Assembly (NCBI RefSeq): GCF_002269125.1
Contig: NZ_NQKI01000023.1
Coordinates: 16,609-80,608, forward strand
Direction: 5' to 3'
Length of the DNA: 64,000 bases
Source: Pseudomonas lundensis
Lineage (GTDB): Bacteria > Pseudomonadota > Gammaproteobacteria > Pseudomonadales > Pseudomonadaceae
In this document: in pieces, positions 37,536 to 46,939 of the stretch
Numbering within the stretch: the first letter of the stretch is position 1
Layout: every line of letters starts with the position of its first letter
Translations under genes and position numbers: made by a program
Notes under the pieces: generated by a model
What the model was told of the DNA's origin: nothing
Databases searched by the model: none
What the model saw: the letters and a program-made list of their open reading frames with translations, nothing else

Positions 37536-37601
37536 TGGCTTGACCGGCCTTAATTCCTATAACAAGCCACGTCGGATCCCCCACGTGGCTTGTTGTTTTT
37601 T
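37536..37601 (+). promoter_or_regulatory. purE leader with intrinsic terminator and competing pairing
   Basis: AACAAGCCACGT (37561-37572) and ACGTGGCTTGTT (37583-37594) make a perfect 12-bp stem, and six T residues follow at 37596-37601. This terminator lies between the promoter and purE. TGGCTTG at 37536-37542 can pair with CAAGCCA at 37563-37569, the 5' arm, and so prevent the terminator. A purine-dependent attenuator is inferred. The sequence is not the ZTP (pfl) riboswitch core. Confidence 0.7.
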
Positions 37602-37638
37602 GACGCGCCTGCGGGCGCCCAAGAGAAGAGGCGCGACG

Positions 37639-38130
37639 ATGAGTGCACTGGTAGGCGTGATCATGGGCTCCAAGTCCGATTGGTCCACCCTCAGCCACAC
37701 CGCCGATATGCTGGAAAAACTCGGCATTCCTTACGAAGTGAAAGTGGTCTCTGCCCACCGCACGCCGGATTTGCTGTTCCAGTATGCCGAAGAGGCCGAA
37801 GGCCGCGGAATCGAGGTCATTATTGCCGGTGCCGGTGGCGCAGCCCACTTGCCAGGCATGTGTGCGGCAAAAACCCATTTGCCTGTGCTCGGCGTGCCGG
37901 TGCAGTCATCGATGCTGTCGGGCGTCGACTCGCTGTTGTCGATCGTGCAAATGCCCGCGGGTATTCCAGTGGCGACGCTGGCCATCGGCAAGGCCGGGGC
38001 GATCAACGCCGCGTTGTTGTCCGCCAGCATCCTGGGCGCCAAGCACCCGCAGTTCCATACCGTATTGAAAGCATTCCGTGCTGAACAGACTGACAGCGTG
38101 CTGGACAATCCAGACCCGCGCCTGGCCTGA
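37639..38130 (+). CDS. purE: N5-carboxyaminoimidazole ribonucleotide mutase
   Basis: 163 residues from ATG 37639. [16 protein letters not shown] and VVSAHRTPD are class I PurE signatures; [12 protein letters not shown] follows. It converts N5-CAIR to CAIR in purine synthesis. The frame extends upstream but reads through the leader terminator. PurK follows after 11 bases. Confidence 0.96.
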   Translation: MSALVGVIMGSKSDWSTLSHTADMLEKLGIPYEVKVVSAHRTPDLLFQYAEEAEGRGIEVIIAGAGGAAHLPGMCAAKTHLPVLGVPVQSSMLSGVDSLLSIVQMPAGIPVATLAIGKAGAINAALLSASILGAKHPQFHTVLKAFRAEQTDSVLDNPDPRLA

Positions 38131-38141
38131 GGTTTCTAACG

Positions 38142-39227
38142 ATGAAAATCGGTGTAATCGGTGGCGGCCAGTTGGGTCGCATGCTGGCTCTGGCGGGCAC
38201 TCCGCTGGGCATGAACTTCGCCTTCCTTGACCCTGCGCCTGACGCCTGTGCGGCGCCTTTGGGCGAGCATCTGCGTGCGGATTACGGTGATCCGGATCAC
38301 CTGCGCCAGTTGGCGGACGAAGTCGATCTGGTGACCTTTGAGTTCGAAAGCGTGCCGGCCGAAACCGTGGCGTTCCTGTCGCAGTTCGTACCGGTGTACC
38401 CGAGTGCCGATGCGCTGCGCATTGCCCGTGATCGCTGGTTCGAAAAAAGCATGTTCAAGGACTTGGGTATTCCTACCCCGGCCTTTGCCGACATTCAGTC
38501 CCAGGCGGACCTGGATGCAGCGGTGGCCAGCATTGGCCTGCCAGCCGTGCTCAAAACCCGCACCCTGGGTTACGACGGCAAGGGCCAAAAAGTGCTGCGC
38601 ACCCCGGCCGATGTGGTGGGTACGTTTGCCGAACTGGGCAGCGTCGCATGCTTGCTGGAAGGGTTTGTACCCTTCACGGGTGAAGTGTCGCTGATCGCCG
38701 TGCGCGGTCGTGATGGCGAAACCCGGTTCTACCCGTTGGTGCATAACACCCACGACAGCGGCATTCTCAAGCTGTCGGTTGCCAGTACCGACCACCCGCT
38801 GCAAGCGCTGGCCGAAGACTACTCCAGCCGTGTGCTCAAGCAGCTGGATTACGTGGGCGTGATGGCGTTCGAGTTCTTTGAAGTCGACGGGGGTCTCAAG
38901 GCCAACGAAATCGCGCCTCGGGTTCACAACTCGGGTCACTGGACCACCGAAGGCGCCGAATGCAGCCAGTTCGAAAACCACCTGCGTGCCATTGCTGGCC
39001 TGCCGCTGGGTTCGACGGCCAAAGTGGGCGAGAGCGCCATGCTCAACTTTATTGGTACGGTGCCTGCGGTTGAGAAGGTGGTGGCGATTGCCGATTGCCA
39101 TTTGCATCACTACGGCAAGGCGTTCAAGGCGGGTCGTAAGGTGGGCCACGCCAACTTGCGCTGTGCCGACATGGCGACCCTGCAAGCGCAGATCCTGCGG
39201 GTTGAAGCGCTGATCGACGAAGCATAA
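38142..39227 (+). CDS. purK: N5-carboxyaminoimidazole ribonucleotide synthase
   Basis: 361 residues. GVIGGGQLGRMLALAG is the nucleotide-binding start, TLGYDGKGQKVL is the ATP-grasp loop, and EIAPRVHNSGHWT closes the active site. It makes N5-CAIR from AIR, ATP and bicarbonate for PurE. Second gene of the purE-purK operon. Confidence 0.96.
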   Translation: MKIGVIGGGQLGRMLALAGTPLGMNFAFLDPAPDACAAPLGEHLRADYGDPDHLRQLADEVDLVTFEFESVPAETVAFLSQFVPVYPSADALRIARDRWFEKSMFKDLGIPTPAFADIQSQADLDAAVASIGLPAVLKTRTLGYDGKGQKVLRTPADVVGTFAELGSVACLLEGFVPFTGEVSLIAVRGRDGETRFYPLVHNTHDSGILKLSVASTDHPLQALAEDYSSRVLKQLDYVGVMAFEFFEVDGGLKANEIAPRVHNSGHWTTEGAECSQFENHLRAIAGLPLGSTAKVGESAMLNFIGTVPAVEKVVAIADCHLHHYGKAFKAGRKVGHANLRCADMATLQAQILRVEALIDEA

Positions 39228-39333
39228 ACGGTACATCGGCGGGAACCATTCGGTTGCCGCCGCCCTCTGATGGCGTGATGCCAAAGTGCTGTCTAGGCTT
39301 TGGTTTAACACCATTCAAAGAGAGGGATCGTCC

Positions 39334-39582
39334 ATGGGCATCATCGGAACCATTTTTATCGGCTTGATCGTTGGCCTGCTGGCCCGTTTCCTGAAGCCGG
39401 GCGACGACAGCATGGGCTGGATCATGACCATCCTGCTGGGTATCGGCGGTTCGTTGGCAGCTACGTACGGCGGCCAGGCGCTGGGTATCTATAAGGCGGG
39501 CGAAGGTGCCGGCTTTATCGGCGCAGTGGTCGGTGCCGTGATTCTGCTGATCATTTACGGCATGGTCTCTAAAAAGAACTGA
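39334..39582 (+). CDS. GlsB/YeaQ/YmgE family membrane protein
   Basis: 82 residues from ATG 39334 with AGAGAGGGA upstream. Three glycine-rich membrane helices with IGLIVGLLARFLKPGDDSMGW and ATYGGQALGIYKAGEGAG, the pattern of the transglycosylase-associated protein family. Likely a stress-related inner-membrane protein of unknown biochemical role. Confidence 0.87.
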   Translation: MGIIGTIFIGLIVGLLARFLKPGDDSMGWIMTILLGIGGSLAATYGGQALGIYKAGEGAGFIGAVVGAVILLIIYGMVSKKN

Positions 39583-39595
39583 CCGGATGCGGCTT

Positions 39596-39618
39596 CTCTC
39601 TGCGCCAGGCGCAGAGAG
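39596..39618. repeat. inverted repeat between small genes
   Basis: CTCTCTGCGC and GCGCAGAGAG form a perfect 10-bp stem with a 3-base loop, 14 bases past the GlsB gene stop. No T run; a weak terminator or processing hairpin. Confidence 0.55.
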
Positions 39619-39663
39619 GGCTAGAATGCGCGGCGTCCTACGTCTTTCTTAGTTGAGTCCGCC

Positions 39664-40200
39664 ATGCGCCGTCTTGTAATGACCTTTCTTTTGCTGGGCG
39701 CAAGCCTGGTACACGCGGCAGACTTGCCGGAAACCGATTGGCTCGAGCTGATGCCGAAGTCGGATCAATTAGCCCTCGAACAAATGCCCGAAATCGATCA
39801 TGACTCACCTGAAGCGCAGGGGACGTTTACCGATAAGGGTGGCCTGAAACAAAGCGAAGGCCTGCCAGCCGTTATGTATTCCACCAAGACAGTGGCCAGC
39901 ATGAACGGCAAGACCATCCGTCTGGGCGGCTATCCGGTGCCGCTCGAAAGCGACGCGAAAGGGCGCAGCACGCTGTTTTTCCTCGTGCCTTACCCGGGTG
40001 CCTGTATCCACGTTCCGCCTCCGCCTCCCAATCAATTGGTGCTGGTGCGTTATCCAAAAGGCTTGAAGCTGGATGACATTTACACGCCGTTGTGGGTAAC
40101 GGGCACGTTGAAGGTCGAAAAGGTCACCAATGACTTGGCCGATGCGGCGTATGTGCTGGACGCCGGGCAGGTGCGGGTGGTGAGGGAAGAGGATCTGTAA
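39664..40200 (+). CDS. DUF3299 periplasmic protein
   Basis: 178 residues with a signal peptide (MRRLVMTFLLLGASLVHAAD). TIRLGGYPVPLESDAKG and FFLVPYPGACIHVPPPPPNQLVLV, with the proline-rich cysteine-histidine motif, are DUF3299. Family members are periplasmic and often beside metal or lipoprotein genes; function unknown. It lies 63 bases before a mutarotase gene on the other strand. Confidence 0.83.
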   Translation: MRRLVMTFLLLGASLVHAADLPETDWLELMPKSDQLALEQMPEIDHDSPEAQGTFTDKGGLKQSEGLPAVMYSTKTVASMNGKTIRLGGYPVPLESDAKGRSTLFFLVPYPGACIHVPPPPPNQLVLVRYPKGLKLDDIYTPLWVTGTLKVEKVTNDLADAAYVLDAGQVRVVREEDL

Positions 40201-40272
40201 GGGTTCTGTAAGTCGCTGACAGGCCGCACGTGTTGATCGCGGCCTCGTGCTGATTGTCAGCGGTTACAGGTG

Positions 40273-41181
40273 TCAGAGCGCGGTTGTGCCAATACTGACG
40301 CCCAGCGTGTGGCTGGCGCCCGGCTCCAGTGTGACGACGTCGTCCATTACGTTGGCGGTTTCGATGCACAGCATGCGCTGCCAGCCGTCGGCGGCCATGT
40401 CGTTGAAACGCGCGGTCTTGTCGATCCACGGATTCCAGATCACAGCGCTGCGTGAACCCTCGCTCTGGAGGGTGATGCGACGTTCCCATTCAGGGTCAAC
40501 GATGCTCAGTGTGTCAGGGGTGTTGAGGTAGATGCGGTCGGTTTCGCCGCTGAAGGTCAAATCCCCTGACTGCTTGACGCGTTTCCAGTCATCCAAAGTT
40601 TCGATGTAGGTCAGCCCCTCCACGCCTTCGACACGCACCTGGCTTACATTGCTGACCGCAAAATAGCTGTGCAACGCCTGGCTGATGCTGACCGATGTGT
40701 TGCTGCGGTTATGGCTGACGAGGCTCAGGTGCAGGTGGGTGTCGAGGCGGATCTTCAGGGTCAGCGACACGTCGTGCGGCCAACCGGGCAGGCCGCCCTC
40801 TACATGCGGTAAGCCCAGTTCTATATGCAGCGCTTCGCCGGCGTCATCGTAATCCAGCAGTTCCCACTCTCGGGTGCGTACCAGACCATGGGCGGTGGGG
40901 GGTTCTGCGCTGGCACGCATGGCTTGCACGCTGGGCGGGTTGAGGGCCAGGTTGCCAAACCATGGCCAGCAAATCGGTACACCCGCGCGAATACCTTTGC
41001 CGTGGACGAACTGCGCCTTTTCGTTCAGCCAGATCACCGGGTTGTCGTCGCCGACCTGATAGCTCAGCACCTGCGCGCCCTGTTTGGCGATCAGCAGTTG
41101 CGCTTGCCCGTGGATAAAGTGCCAGCAGTCCAGCTCGCCCAATTTCAGAGAAGTGCTCGGGAGTGACGTGTGGCTGGGCAT
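40273..41181 (-). CDS. D-hexose-6-phosphate mutarotase (YeaD-like)
   Basis: 302 residues. The aldose 1-epimerase-like fold is seen in GIRAGVPICWPWFGN, PTAHGLVRTREWELLD and ALHSYFAVSNVSQVRVEGVEG. It interconverts alpha and beta anomers of hexose 6-phosphate. It is second in an operon after the thioesterase, 56 bases apart. Confidence 0.88.
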   Translation of the reverse strand: MPSHTSLPSTSLKLGELDCWHFIHGQAQLLIAKQGAQVLSYQVGDDNPVIWLNEKAQFVHGKGIRAGVPICWPWFGNLALNPPSVQAMRASAEPPTAHGLVRTREWELLDYDDAGEALHIELGLPHVEGGLPGWPHDVSLTLKIRLDTHLHLSLVSHNRSNTSVSISQALHSYFAVSNVSQVRVEGVEGLTYIETLDDWKRVKQSGDLTFSGETDRIYLNTPDTLSIVDPEWERRITLQSEGSRSAVIWNPWIDKTARFNDMAADGWQRMLCIETANVMDDVVTLEPGASHTLGVSIGTTAL

Positions 41182-41237
41182 GACAGGCTCTCTTTACAGG
41201 ACAAGGGCAGCAGTAGACAGGCAAAACGCCGTCAGGT

Positions 41238-41639
41238 TTAACGCCGTGGCGGCACCGAGCGCGTGCGGCCGCTGCCATCGATGGCGACGAACACAAATAC
41301 GGCTTCGGTCACTTTGCGCCATTCGCTGGACAGCGGGTCGTCGCTCCACACTTCGACCATCATCTGGATCGAGCTGCGGCCGATTTCCAGGGCTTGGGTA
41401 TAGAAGGACAGTTGGGCACCGACTGCCACTGGGACCAGAAACGCCATGCGGTCAATGGCGACGGTGGCGACACGCCCGCCTGCCACTTTGCTGGCCATGG
41501 CCGTGCCAGCGAGGTCCATCTGGGACACCAGCCAACCGCCGAAAATATCACCGAAACCATTGGTTTCGCGTGGCAGTGCAGTAATTTGCAAGGCCAGGTC
41601 GCCTTGCGGGATTGGATCTTCTTGTTCGAGCTCTAGCAT
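41238..41639 (-). CDS. acyl-CoA thioesterase, YciA-like
   Basis: 133 residues. TNGFGDIFGGWLVSQMDLAGTAMAS is the hot-dog catalytic helix (N/D plus GG) of the YciA family. It cleaves short and medium acyl-CoAs. It is the first gene of a two-gene operon with the mutarotase. Confidence 0.87.
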   Translation of the reverse strand: MLELEQEDPIPQGDLALQITALPRETNGFGDIFGGWLVSQMDLAGTAMASKVAGGRVATVAIDRMAFLVPVAVGAQLSFYTQALEIGRSSIQMMVEVWSDDPLSSEWRKVTEAVFVFVAIDGSGRTRSVPPRR

Positions 41640-42016
41640 GCCGAAGGGCCTCTGACCCGTGATTCATCATGTGTATTGCGGGTGAAAAAGCGTCTTTAGA
41701 AAAACGATTCAGCCCGAACATACTCCGTTCGTCACGTTCTTCCCAAGCCGCACCAAGGGGAAACAACTTCGAGGTATCGGCTGAAGGGACGCATTAGGGC
41801 GTGTCGTACAGCCACTCAAAATCCGTAGGTCGTTGCTTACGGTCCGCGAGTATATCGGTCGGCAACGCCGTCTACGACCGTCTGATTCTGCTTTTTAAAG
41901 GGGCGACACGTCTACCTCTGTGCTTTTGCAGGCAATTTGTTATCGTTCGTGACCGCCCGGCCTATGCCTGGGGCGTTGCCGCTTTTGCCTAGCCTAATAA
42001 GAGATGCCCAAATCCT
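41640..42016. other. intergenic region, no gene seen
   Basis: About 380 bases between divergent thioesterase and MFS genes. Short palindromic pieces such as CCGTA...TACGG (near 41822-41840) are present. No ORF with a ribosome site or known RNA was recognised. Confidence 0.5.
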
Positions 42017-43306
42017 ATGATCACCGAGCCTTCCAGTGCTGCGCCACCTTCGCGTCCCTTGACCCGTAATGACTACAAAACACTCTCGTTGTCTGCCTTG
42101 GGCGGCGCGCTGGAGTTTTACGATTTCATTATTTTTGTGTTCTTTGCCACGGTCGTCGGCAAGCTGTTTTTCCCGGCCGATATGCCCGAGTGGCTACGAC
42201 TGATGCAAACCTTCGGCATTTTCGCTGCCGGTTATCTCGCACGGCCACTGGGCGGCATTGTCATGGCGCACTTTGGTGACCTGCTGGGGCGCAAGAAGAT
42301 GTTCACCTTGAGCATTTTCATGATGGCCGTACCGACGCTGATCATGGGTTTGCTGCCGACGTATGCGCAGATCGGCATGTGGGCGCCGATCCTGTTGCTG
42401 CTGATGCGCGTTATTCAGGGTGCGGCCATTGGTGGTGAAGTGCCGGGCGCGTGGGTCTTTGTGGCCGAGCACGTACCCCCACGGCATGTGGGCTACGCCT
42501 GCGGCACGCTGACCTGCGGCCTGACAGCGGGTATTTTGCTGGGCTCTCTGGTGGCCACGGCCATCAACACCCTTTACACCCCGGTGGAAGTGTCTGACTA
42601 CGCGTGGCGTATTCCCTTCTTGCTCGGCGGCGTATTTGGTTTGTTTTCGGTCTACTTGCGTCGCTGGTTGCATGAAACCCCGGTGTTTGCCGAGTTGCAA
42701 CTGCGCAAGGCACTGGCCGAAGAAGTACCGCTCAAAACTGTCTTGCGTGACCACCGTGGTGCCATCGCAGTGTCGATGCTGCTGACATGGTTGTTGTCGG
42801 CCGGGATCATCGTGGTGATCTTGATGACCCCGACCGTGCTGCAAACCATTTATGGTTTCTCGGCCACGGTTTCATTGAAAGCCAACAGCCTGGCCATTGT
42901 TTTCCTGAGCTTGGGATGCATCGCGTCGGGCGCATTGGCGGACCGATTTGGTGCGGGCAAGGTGTTCGTCTTCGGCTGTGCTGCGCTGTTGATTACCTCG
43001 TGGACCTTCTATCACAGCCTGTTGCAACACCCGGATTGGTTGTTTCCGCTGTACGCATTGAGTGGTTTGTTTGTAGGCACCATCGGGGCGGTGCCGTATG
43101 TCATGGTTAAAGCGTTCCCGCCCGTTGTGCGTTTCAGCGGTTTGTCGTTTTCCTACAACCTGGCGTACGCGATTTTCGGTGGTCTGACCCCGATGGCCGT
43201 GACGTTGCTGCTCAAAGAAAGCCCGATGGGCCCGGCGTATTACGTTGCAATCATTTGCACCATGGGTTTATTGGTCGGTGCTTATCTGTGGAAGAAAGGC
43301 CGCTGA
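42017..43306 (+). CDS. MFS transporter, metabolite:H+ symporter type
   Basis: 429 residues with 12 membrane helices. ALGGALEFYDFIIFVFFATVVGKLFF and GHFGDLLGRKKMF-like AHFGDLLGRKKMFTLSIF are MHS-family signatures, as in transporters of citrate, alpha-ketoglutarate or other dicarboxylates. The substrate cannot be told from sequence. It is alone and has its own terminator. Confidence 0.88.
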   Translation: MITEPSSAAPPSRPLTRNDYKTLSLSALGGALEFYDFIIFVFFATVVGKLFFPADMPEWLRLMQTFGIFAAGYLARPLGGIVMAHFGDLLGRKKMFTLSIFMMAVPTLIMGLLPTYAQIGMWAPILLLLMRVIQGAAIGGEVPGAWVFVAEHVPPRHVGYACGTLTCGLTAGILLGSLVATAINTLYTPVEVSDYAWRIPFLLGGVFGLFSVYLRRWLHETPVFAELQLRKALAEEVPLKTVLRDHRGAIAVSMLLTWLLSAGIIVVILMTPTVLQTIYGFSATVSLKANSLAIVFLSLGCIASGALADRFGAGKVFVFGCAALLITSWTFYHSLLQHPDWLFPLYALSGLFVGTIGAVPYVMVKAFPPVVRFSGLSFSYNLAYAIFGGLTPMAVTLLLKESPMGPAYYVAIICTMGLLVGAYLWKKGR

Positions 43307-43350
43307 CCCCCGGCCTCTAGCCCTAGGGCACGCCCGCGCCACTTCTCTGG

Positions 43351-43383
43351 AAGGCCAGCCATTTATTGCGAATGCTGGCCTTT
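43351..43383 (+). terminator. terminator after MFS gene
   Basis: AAGGCCAGC and GCTGGCCTT form a 9-bp stem. The T residues that follow belong to the first Pho-box half site, so terminator and pstS operator overlap by a few bases. Confidence 0.8.
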
Positions 43384-43419
43384 CATCTAATTGTCACAAT
43401 CGGTTCATAGAGTAGTCAC
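43380..43419 (+). promoter_or_regulatory. tandem Pho boxes upstream of pstS
   Basis: Four half sites repeat every 11 bases: CTTTCAT, TTGTCAC, GGTTCAT, TAGTCAC (43380, 43391, 43402, 43413). This matches two Pho boxes (CTGTCAT-N4 repeats). A -10-like GATACT lies at 43430-43435. PhoB would activate pstS from here under phosphate limitation. Confidence 0.85.
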
Positions 43420-43475
43420 ATGGCCTGCAGATACTGGCCCCCGATTCATCTAACCCCGTTTGCTAGGAGTAAGGC

Positions 43476-44462
43476 ATGAGACTGAAGCGTGTGATGGCGG
43501 CCCTGACTTTTGTCGCCGCAGGCGTTGCAACTGCGAATGCGGTTGCCGCGGGTGTTGATCCGGCAATCCAGCCGTACGTTAAGACCACTGGTGTGTCGGG
43601 TAACCTCTCCAGCGTTGGTTCCGATACCCTGGCGAACCTGATGACCTTGTGGGCTGAGGCCTACAAAAAAGAATACCCGAACGTCAATATCCAGATTCAG
43701 GCTGCCGGTTCCTCAACCGCGCCCCCTGCGATTACAGAAGGCACCGCTAACCTGGGCCCGATGAGCCGCAAGATGAAAGACAACGAACTGGCAGCCTTCG
43801 AGCAGAAGTACGGCTACAAGCCGACCGCCATCCCGGTGGCCGTCGATGCCTTGGCGGTGTTCGTGCACAAAGACAACCCGATCAAGCACATGACCATGGA
43901 GCAAGTTGACGCTGTCTTCTCCTCCACGCGTCTGTGTGGCGGCAAATCGGACATCAAAACCTGGGGTGACCTGGGAGTGACCGGCGATCTGGCCAACAAG
44001 CCGGTGCAACTGTTTGGTCGTAACTCGGTGTCCGGTACGTACGGCTACTTCAAAGAAGAAGCCTTGTGCAAAGGTGACTTCAAGCCAAACGTGAACGAGC
44101 AACCGGGCTCGGCCTCGGTGGTGCAGTCGATCAGCAGCTCGCTGAACGGCATCGGTTATTCGGGCATCGGTTACAAGACCGCCAGCGTGAAAACCGTGCC
44201 GCTGGCCAAGAAAGGCAGCACTGAGTTCGTTGAAGACACTGAAGAGAACGCATTGAACGGCAAATACCCGCTGTCGCGTTTCCTTTACGTGTACGTGAAC
44301 AAAGCACCGAACAAGCCGCTGAACCCGCTGGAAGCCGAGTTCATCAAGCTGGTGCTGTCCAAACAAGGTCAAGAAGTCGTGGTCAAGGATGGCTACATCC
44401 CGCTGCCCGCCAAAGTTGCTGCCAAAGCCTTGGCCGACCTTGGTTTGAAAGAAGGCGCATAA
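43476..44462 (+). CDS. pstS: phosphate-binding protein PstS
   Basis: 328 residues with a signal peptide ending near [43 protein letters not shown] and [18 protein letters not shown] line the phosphate site. It captures inorganic phosphate in the periplasm for PstCAB. Expressed from the Pho boxes; ends in its own terminator before pstC, so PstS can be made in excess. Confidence 0.95.
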   Translation: MRLKRVMAALTFVAAGVATANAVAAGVDPAIQPYVKTTGVSGNLSSVGSDTLANLMTLWAEAYKKEYPNVNIQIQAAGSSTAPPAITEGTANLGPMSRKMKDNELAAFEQKYGYKPTAIPVAVDALAVFVHKDNPIKHMTMEQVDAVFSSTRLCGGKSDIKTWGDLGVTGDLANKPVQLFGRNSVSGTYGYFKEEALCKGDFKPNVNEQPGSASVVQSISSSLNGIGYSGIGYKTASVKTVPLAKKGSTEFVEDTEENALNGKYPLSRFLYVYVNKAPNKPLNPLEAEFIKLVLSKQGQEVVVKDGYIPLPAKVAAKALADLGLKEGA

Positions 44463-44554
44463 CCCTGTAGTTGCTGCCTCAGGCTGTAATCAAGACATGC
44501 AGCCTGCGGCCGCGACATCAGGTTCTGAGCCCGGTAACTACTTAATTTTCCACT

Positions 44555-44587
44555 CCGCTGCCAGCCCCACTGGGCAGCGGCTTTTTT
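44555..44587 (+). terminator. terminator between pstS and pstC
   Basis: CCGCTGCC and GGCAGCGG make an 8-bp stem with a 10-base loop, followed by CTTTTTT at 44581-44587. It gives pstS higher expression than the transporter genes. Confidence 0.9.
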
Positions 44588-44598
44588 GCGTCACTGCT

Positions 44599-44616
44599 TT
44601 GTCATCTTTTTGTCAT
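44599..44616 (+). promoter_or_regulatory. Pho box directly upstream of pstC
   Basis: TTGTCAT at 44599-44605 and again at 44610-44616 are 11 bases apart. A -10-like TAGGGT at 44628-44633 follows. The pstC start codon ATG is at 44639, so a transcript from here would start at or next to the codon. Confidence 0.78.
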
Positions 44617-44638
44617 ACAGGACCGCTAGGGTGTGCGC

Positions 44639-46924
44639 ATGAATGATCTGGCCAATTCCCCAATGACTACGACATCCGCTCCCAAGCGCATTGATTTCAA
44701 TACGCCTGAACTGCAACGCAAGCGCCGCATCCGCGCGCTTAAAGATCACCTGACCCGCTGGTATGTATTTATCGGTGGTCTTGCCGTGCTCGGCGCGATC
44801 ACCCTGATTTTCTTCTTCCTCGGGTATGTGGTGCTGCCACTGTTTCAGGGCGCCGACCTGAATGCCAAGCAGGCGATTACGCCTGTATGGATGCAGGACG
44901 CAGGCAAGCCGTTGATGCTGTCGGTTGAAGAGCAGAATCAGGTTGGTATGCGCGTGTCCGATCAGGGCATGGTGCTGTTTTTCAATGCCAAGAACGGCGA
45001 TGAGCTCTCCCGCGTGAACCTGCCGCTGCCTGCCGACACTCATGTGACGTCGCTGGGTGAGGATCAACCGGGTAACCCGGTGGTGGCCTTGGGCTTGTCC
45101 AATGGCCAGGCGCTGGTGTTCCGCCACACGTATAAAGTCAGCTACCCGGATGGCAACAAGACCATCACCCCGGCCATCGAATACCCGTACGGTCAGGCGC
45201 CTGTCGCGCTTGATCCTCAAGGGCGTGCGCTGGATCACGTGAACCTCAGCGTGAACGATTCAACGCTGGTGCTGGCCGGTTCTACCGGCGCGCAGTTGCA
45301 CGTGCTGTCGTTGGCCAGTGAAGAAAACATGATGACGGGTGAGGTCACGAACTCCGAAACCCGCATCGAGTTGCCGCAGATGACCGAGAAGGTCAAAGCG
45401 TTGTACATCGACCCGCGTCAGCAATGGCTGTATGTCATCAATGGTCGTGCTCAAGCGGACGTGTTCAGCCTGCGCGAAAAAAGCTTGAATGGCCGTTACA
45501 AATTGGCTGAAGACGCCACCACTGAAATCACGGCCAGTACCCAGTTGGTGGGTGGCATTTCGCTGATCCTGGGTGATTCCACCGGCACCCTGAGCCAGTG
45601 GTTCATGGCCCGCGACCCAGATGGTGAACAGCGTTTCAAGCACATTCGCAGCTTCAAAATGGGCGACTCACCGATTGTTGAAATCACCGCCGAACAACGC
45701 CGCAAAGGTTTCCTGGCGCTGGACGCCGCAGGTGAAATTGGTGTGTTCCACAGCACCGCGCACCGTACTCTGCTGGTCGAGAAGGTCGCTGAAGGCCCCG
45801 GCATCATGGCGCTGTCACCACGCGCCAACCGCATCATCGTGGAAGAGGGCGGCAAGCTGCTGCCGCTGACCTTGAAGAACCCGCACCCGGAAGTGTCCTG
45901 GAGCGCGCTGTGGAGCAAGGTCTGGTACGAGAACTACGACGAACCGAAATACGTCTGGCAATCAACTGCGGCCAACACCGACTTCGAACCGAAGATGAGC
46001 CTCGCGCCTTTGACCTTCGGTACGTTGAAAGCCGCGTTCTACGCGATGTTGCTGGCTGCCCCGCTGGCAGTTGCCGCGGCTATTTACACCGCTTACTTCA
46101 TGGCCCCGAGCCTGCGCCGTAAGGTCAAGCCGGTGATCGAACTGATGGAAGCGATGCCGACAGTGATTCTGGGCTTCTTCGCCGGCCTGTTCCTGGCCCC
46201 GTATGTGGAAGGGCATTTGCCGGGGATTTTTAGCCTACTGATGCTGTTGCCGATCGGGATTTTGCTGGCGGGCTTCACTTGGAGTCGTCTGCCGGAGTCC
46301 ATCCGCCTGCGCGTGCCGGATGGCTGGGAAAGCCTGATTTTGATTCCGGTGATTCTGTTCATTGGCTGGCTGTCGCTGTACATGAGCCCGTTCATGGAAG
46401 CATGGTTCTTCGGCGGCGACATGCGCTTGTGGATCTCCCACGACCTGGGTATCACCTATGACCAGCGCAACGCTCTGGTCGTCGGCCTGGCGATGGGTTT
46501 TGCAGTGATCCCGAACATTTACTCGATTGCTGAAGATGCCGTGTTCAGCGTGCCGCGCGGCCTGACGCTGGGTTCGCTGGCGCTGGGTGCCACGCCGTGG
46601 CAAACCATGACCCGCGTGGTCATCCTGACCGCCAGCCCGGGCATTTTCTCGGCACTGATGATCGGCATGGGCCGTGCGGTAGGCGAGACCATGATCGTGC
46701 TGATGGCCACTGGCAACACGCCGGTCATGGAAATGAACCTGTTCGAAGGCTTGCGGACTTTGGCGGCGAACGTGGCGGTGGAGATGCCTGAATCCGAAGT
46801 GGGCGGCAGTCACTACCGCGTGCTGTTCCTCTCGGCGCTGGTGCTGCTGTTGTTCACCTTCATCATGAACACTCTCGCCGAGCTGATCCGTCAGCGTCTG
46901 CGCAAGAAATATTCGTCGCTTTAA
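44639..46924 (+). CDS. pstC: phosphate ABC transporter permease PstC, large form
   Basis: 761 residues from ATG 44639; a GTG two codons earlier is also in frame. After a first membrane helix (YVFIGGLAVLGAITLIFFFLGYVVL) come about 370 residues of periplasmic, beta-rich sequence and then the usual ~300-residue permease with APLAVAAAIYTAYFMAP and GLTLGSLALGATPWQTMTRVV, the EAA-type loop. Standard PstC is about 310-340 residues, so the N-terminal extension is the main oddity; the same size is seen in pseudomonads. It may start from the Pho box just upstream. Next is pstA, 15 bases later. Confidence 0.93.
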   Translation: MNDLANSPMTTTSAPKRIDFNTPELQRKRRIRALKDHLTRWYVFIGGLAVLGAITLIFFFLGYVVLPLFQGADLNAKQAITPVWMQDAGKPLMLSVEEQNQVGMRVSDQGMVLFFNAKNGDELSRVNLPLPADTHVTSLGEDQPGNPVVALGLSNGQALVFRHTYKVSYPDGNKTITPAIEYPYGQAPVALDPQGRALDHVNLSVNDSTLVLAGSTGAQLHVLSLASEENMMTGEVTNSETRIELPQMTEKVKALYIDPRQQWLYVINGRAQADVFSLREKSLNGRYKLAEDATTEITASTQLVGGISLILGDSTGTLSQWFMARDPDGEQRFKHIRSFKMGDSPIVEITAEQRRKGFLALDAAGEIGVFHSTAHRTLLVEKVAEGPGIMALSPRANRIIVEEGGKLLPLTLKNPHPEVSWSALWSKVWYENYDEPKYVWQSTAANTDFEPKMSLAPLTFGTLKAAFYAMLLAAPLAVAAAIYTAYFMAPSLRRKVKPVIELMEAMPTVILGFFAGLFLAPYVEGHLPGIFSLLMLLPIGILLAGFTWSRLPESIRLRVPDGWESLILIPVILFIGWLSLYMSPFMEAWFFGGDMRLWISHDLGITYDQRNALVVGLAMGFAVIPNIYSIAEDAVFSVPRGLTLGSLALGATPWQTMTRVVILTASPGIFSALMIGMGRAVGETMIVLMATGNTPVMEMNLFEGLRTLAANVAVEMPESEVGGSHYRVLFLSALVLLLFTFIMNTLAELIRQRLRKKYSSL

Positions 46925-46939
46925 GGAAGGTAGAAGTCT

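Noticed and set aside
38136..39314. 392-residue ORF antisense to purK
   Set aside because: Shadow frame of purK with no domain signal.
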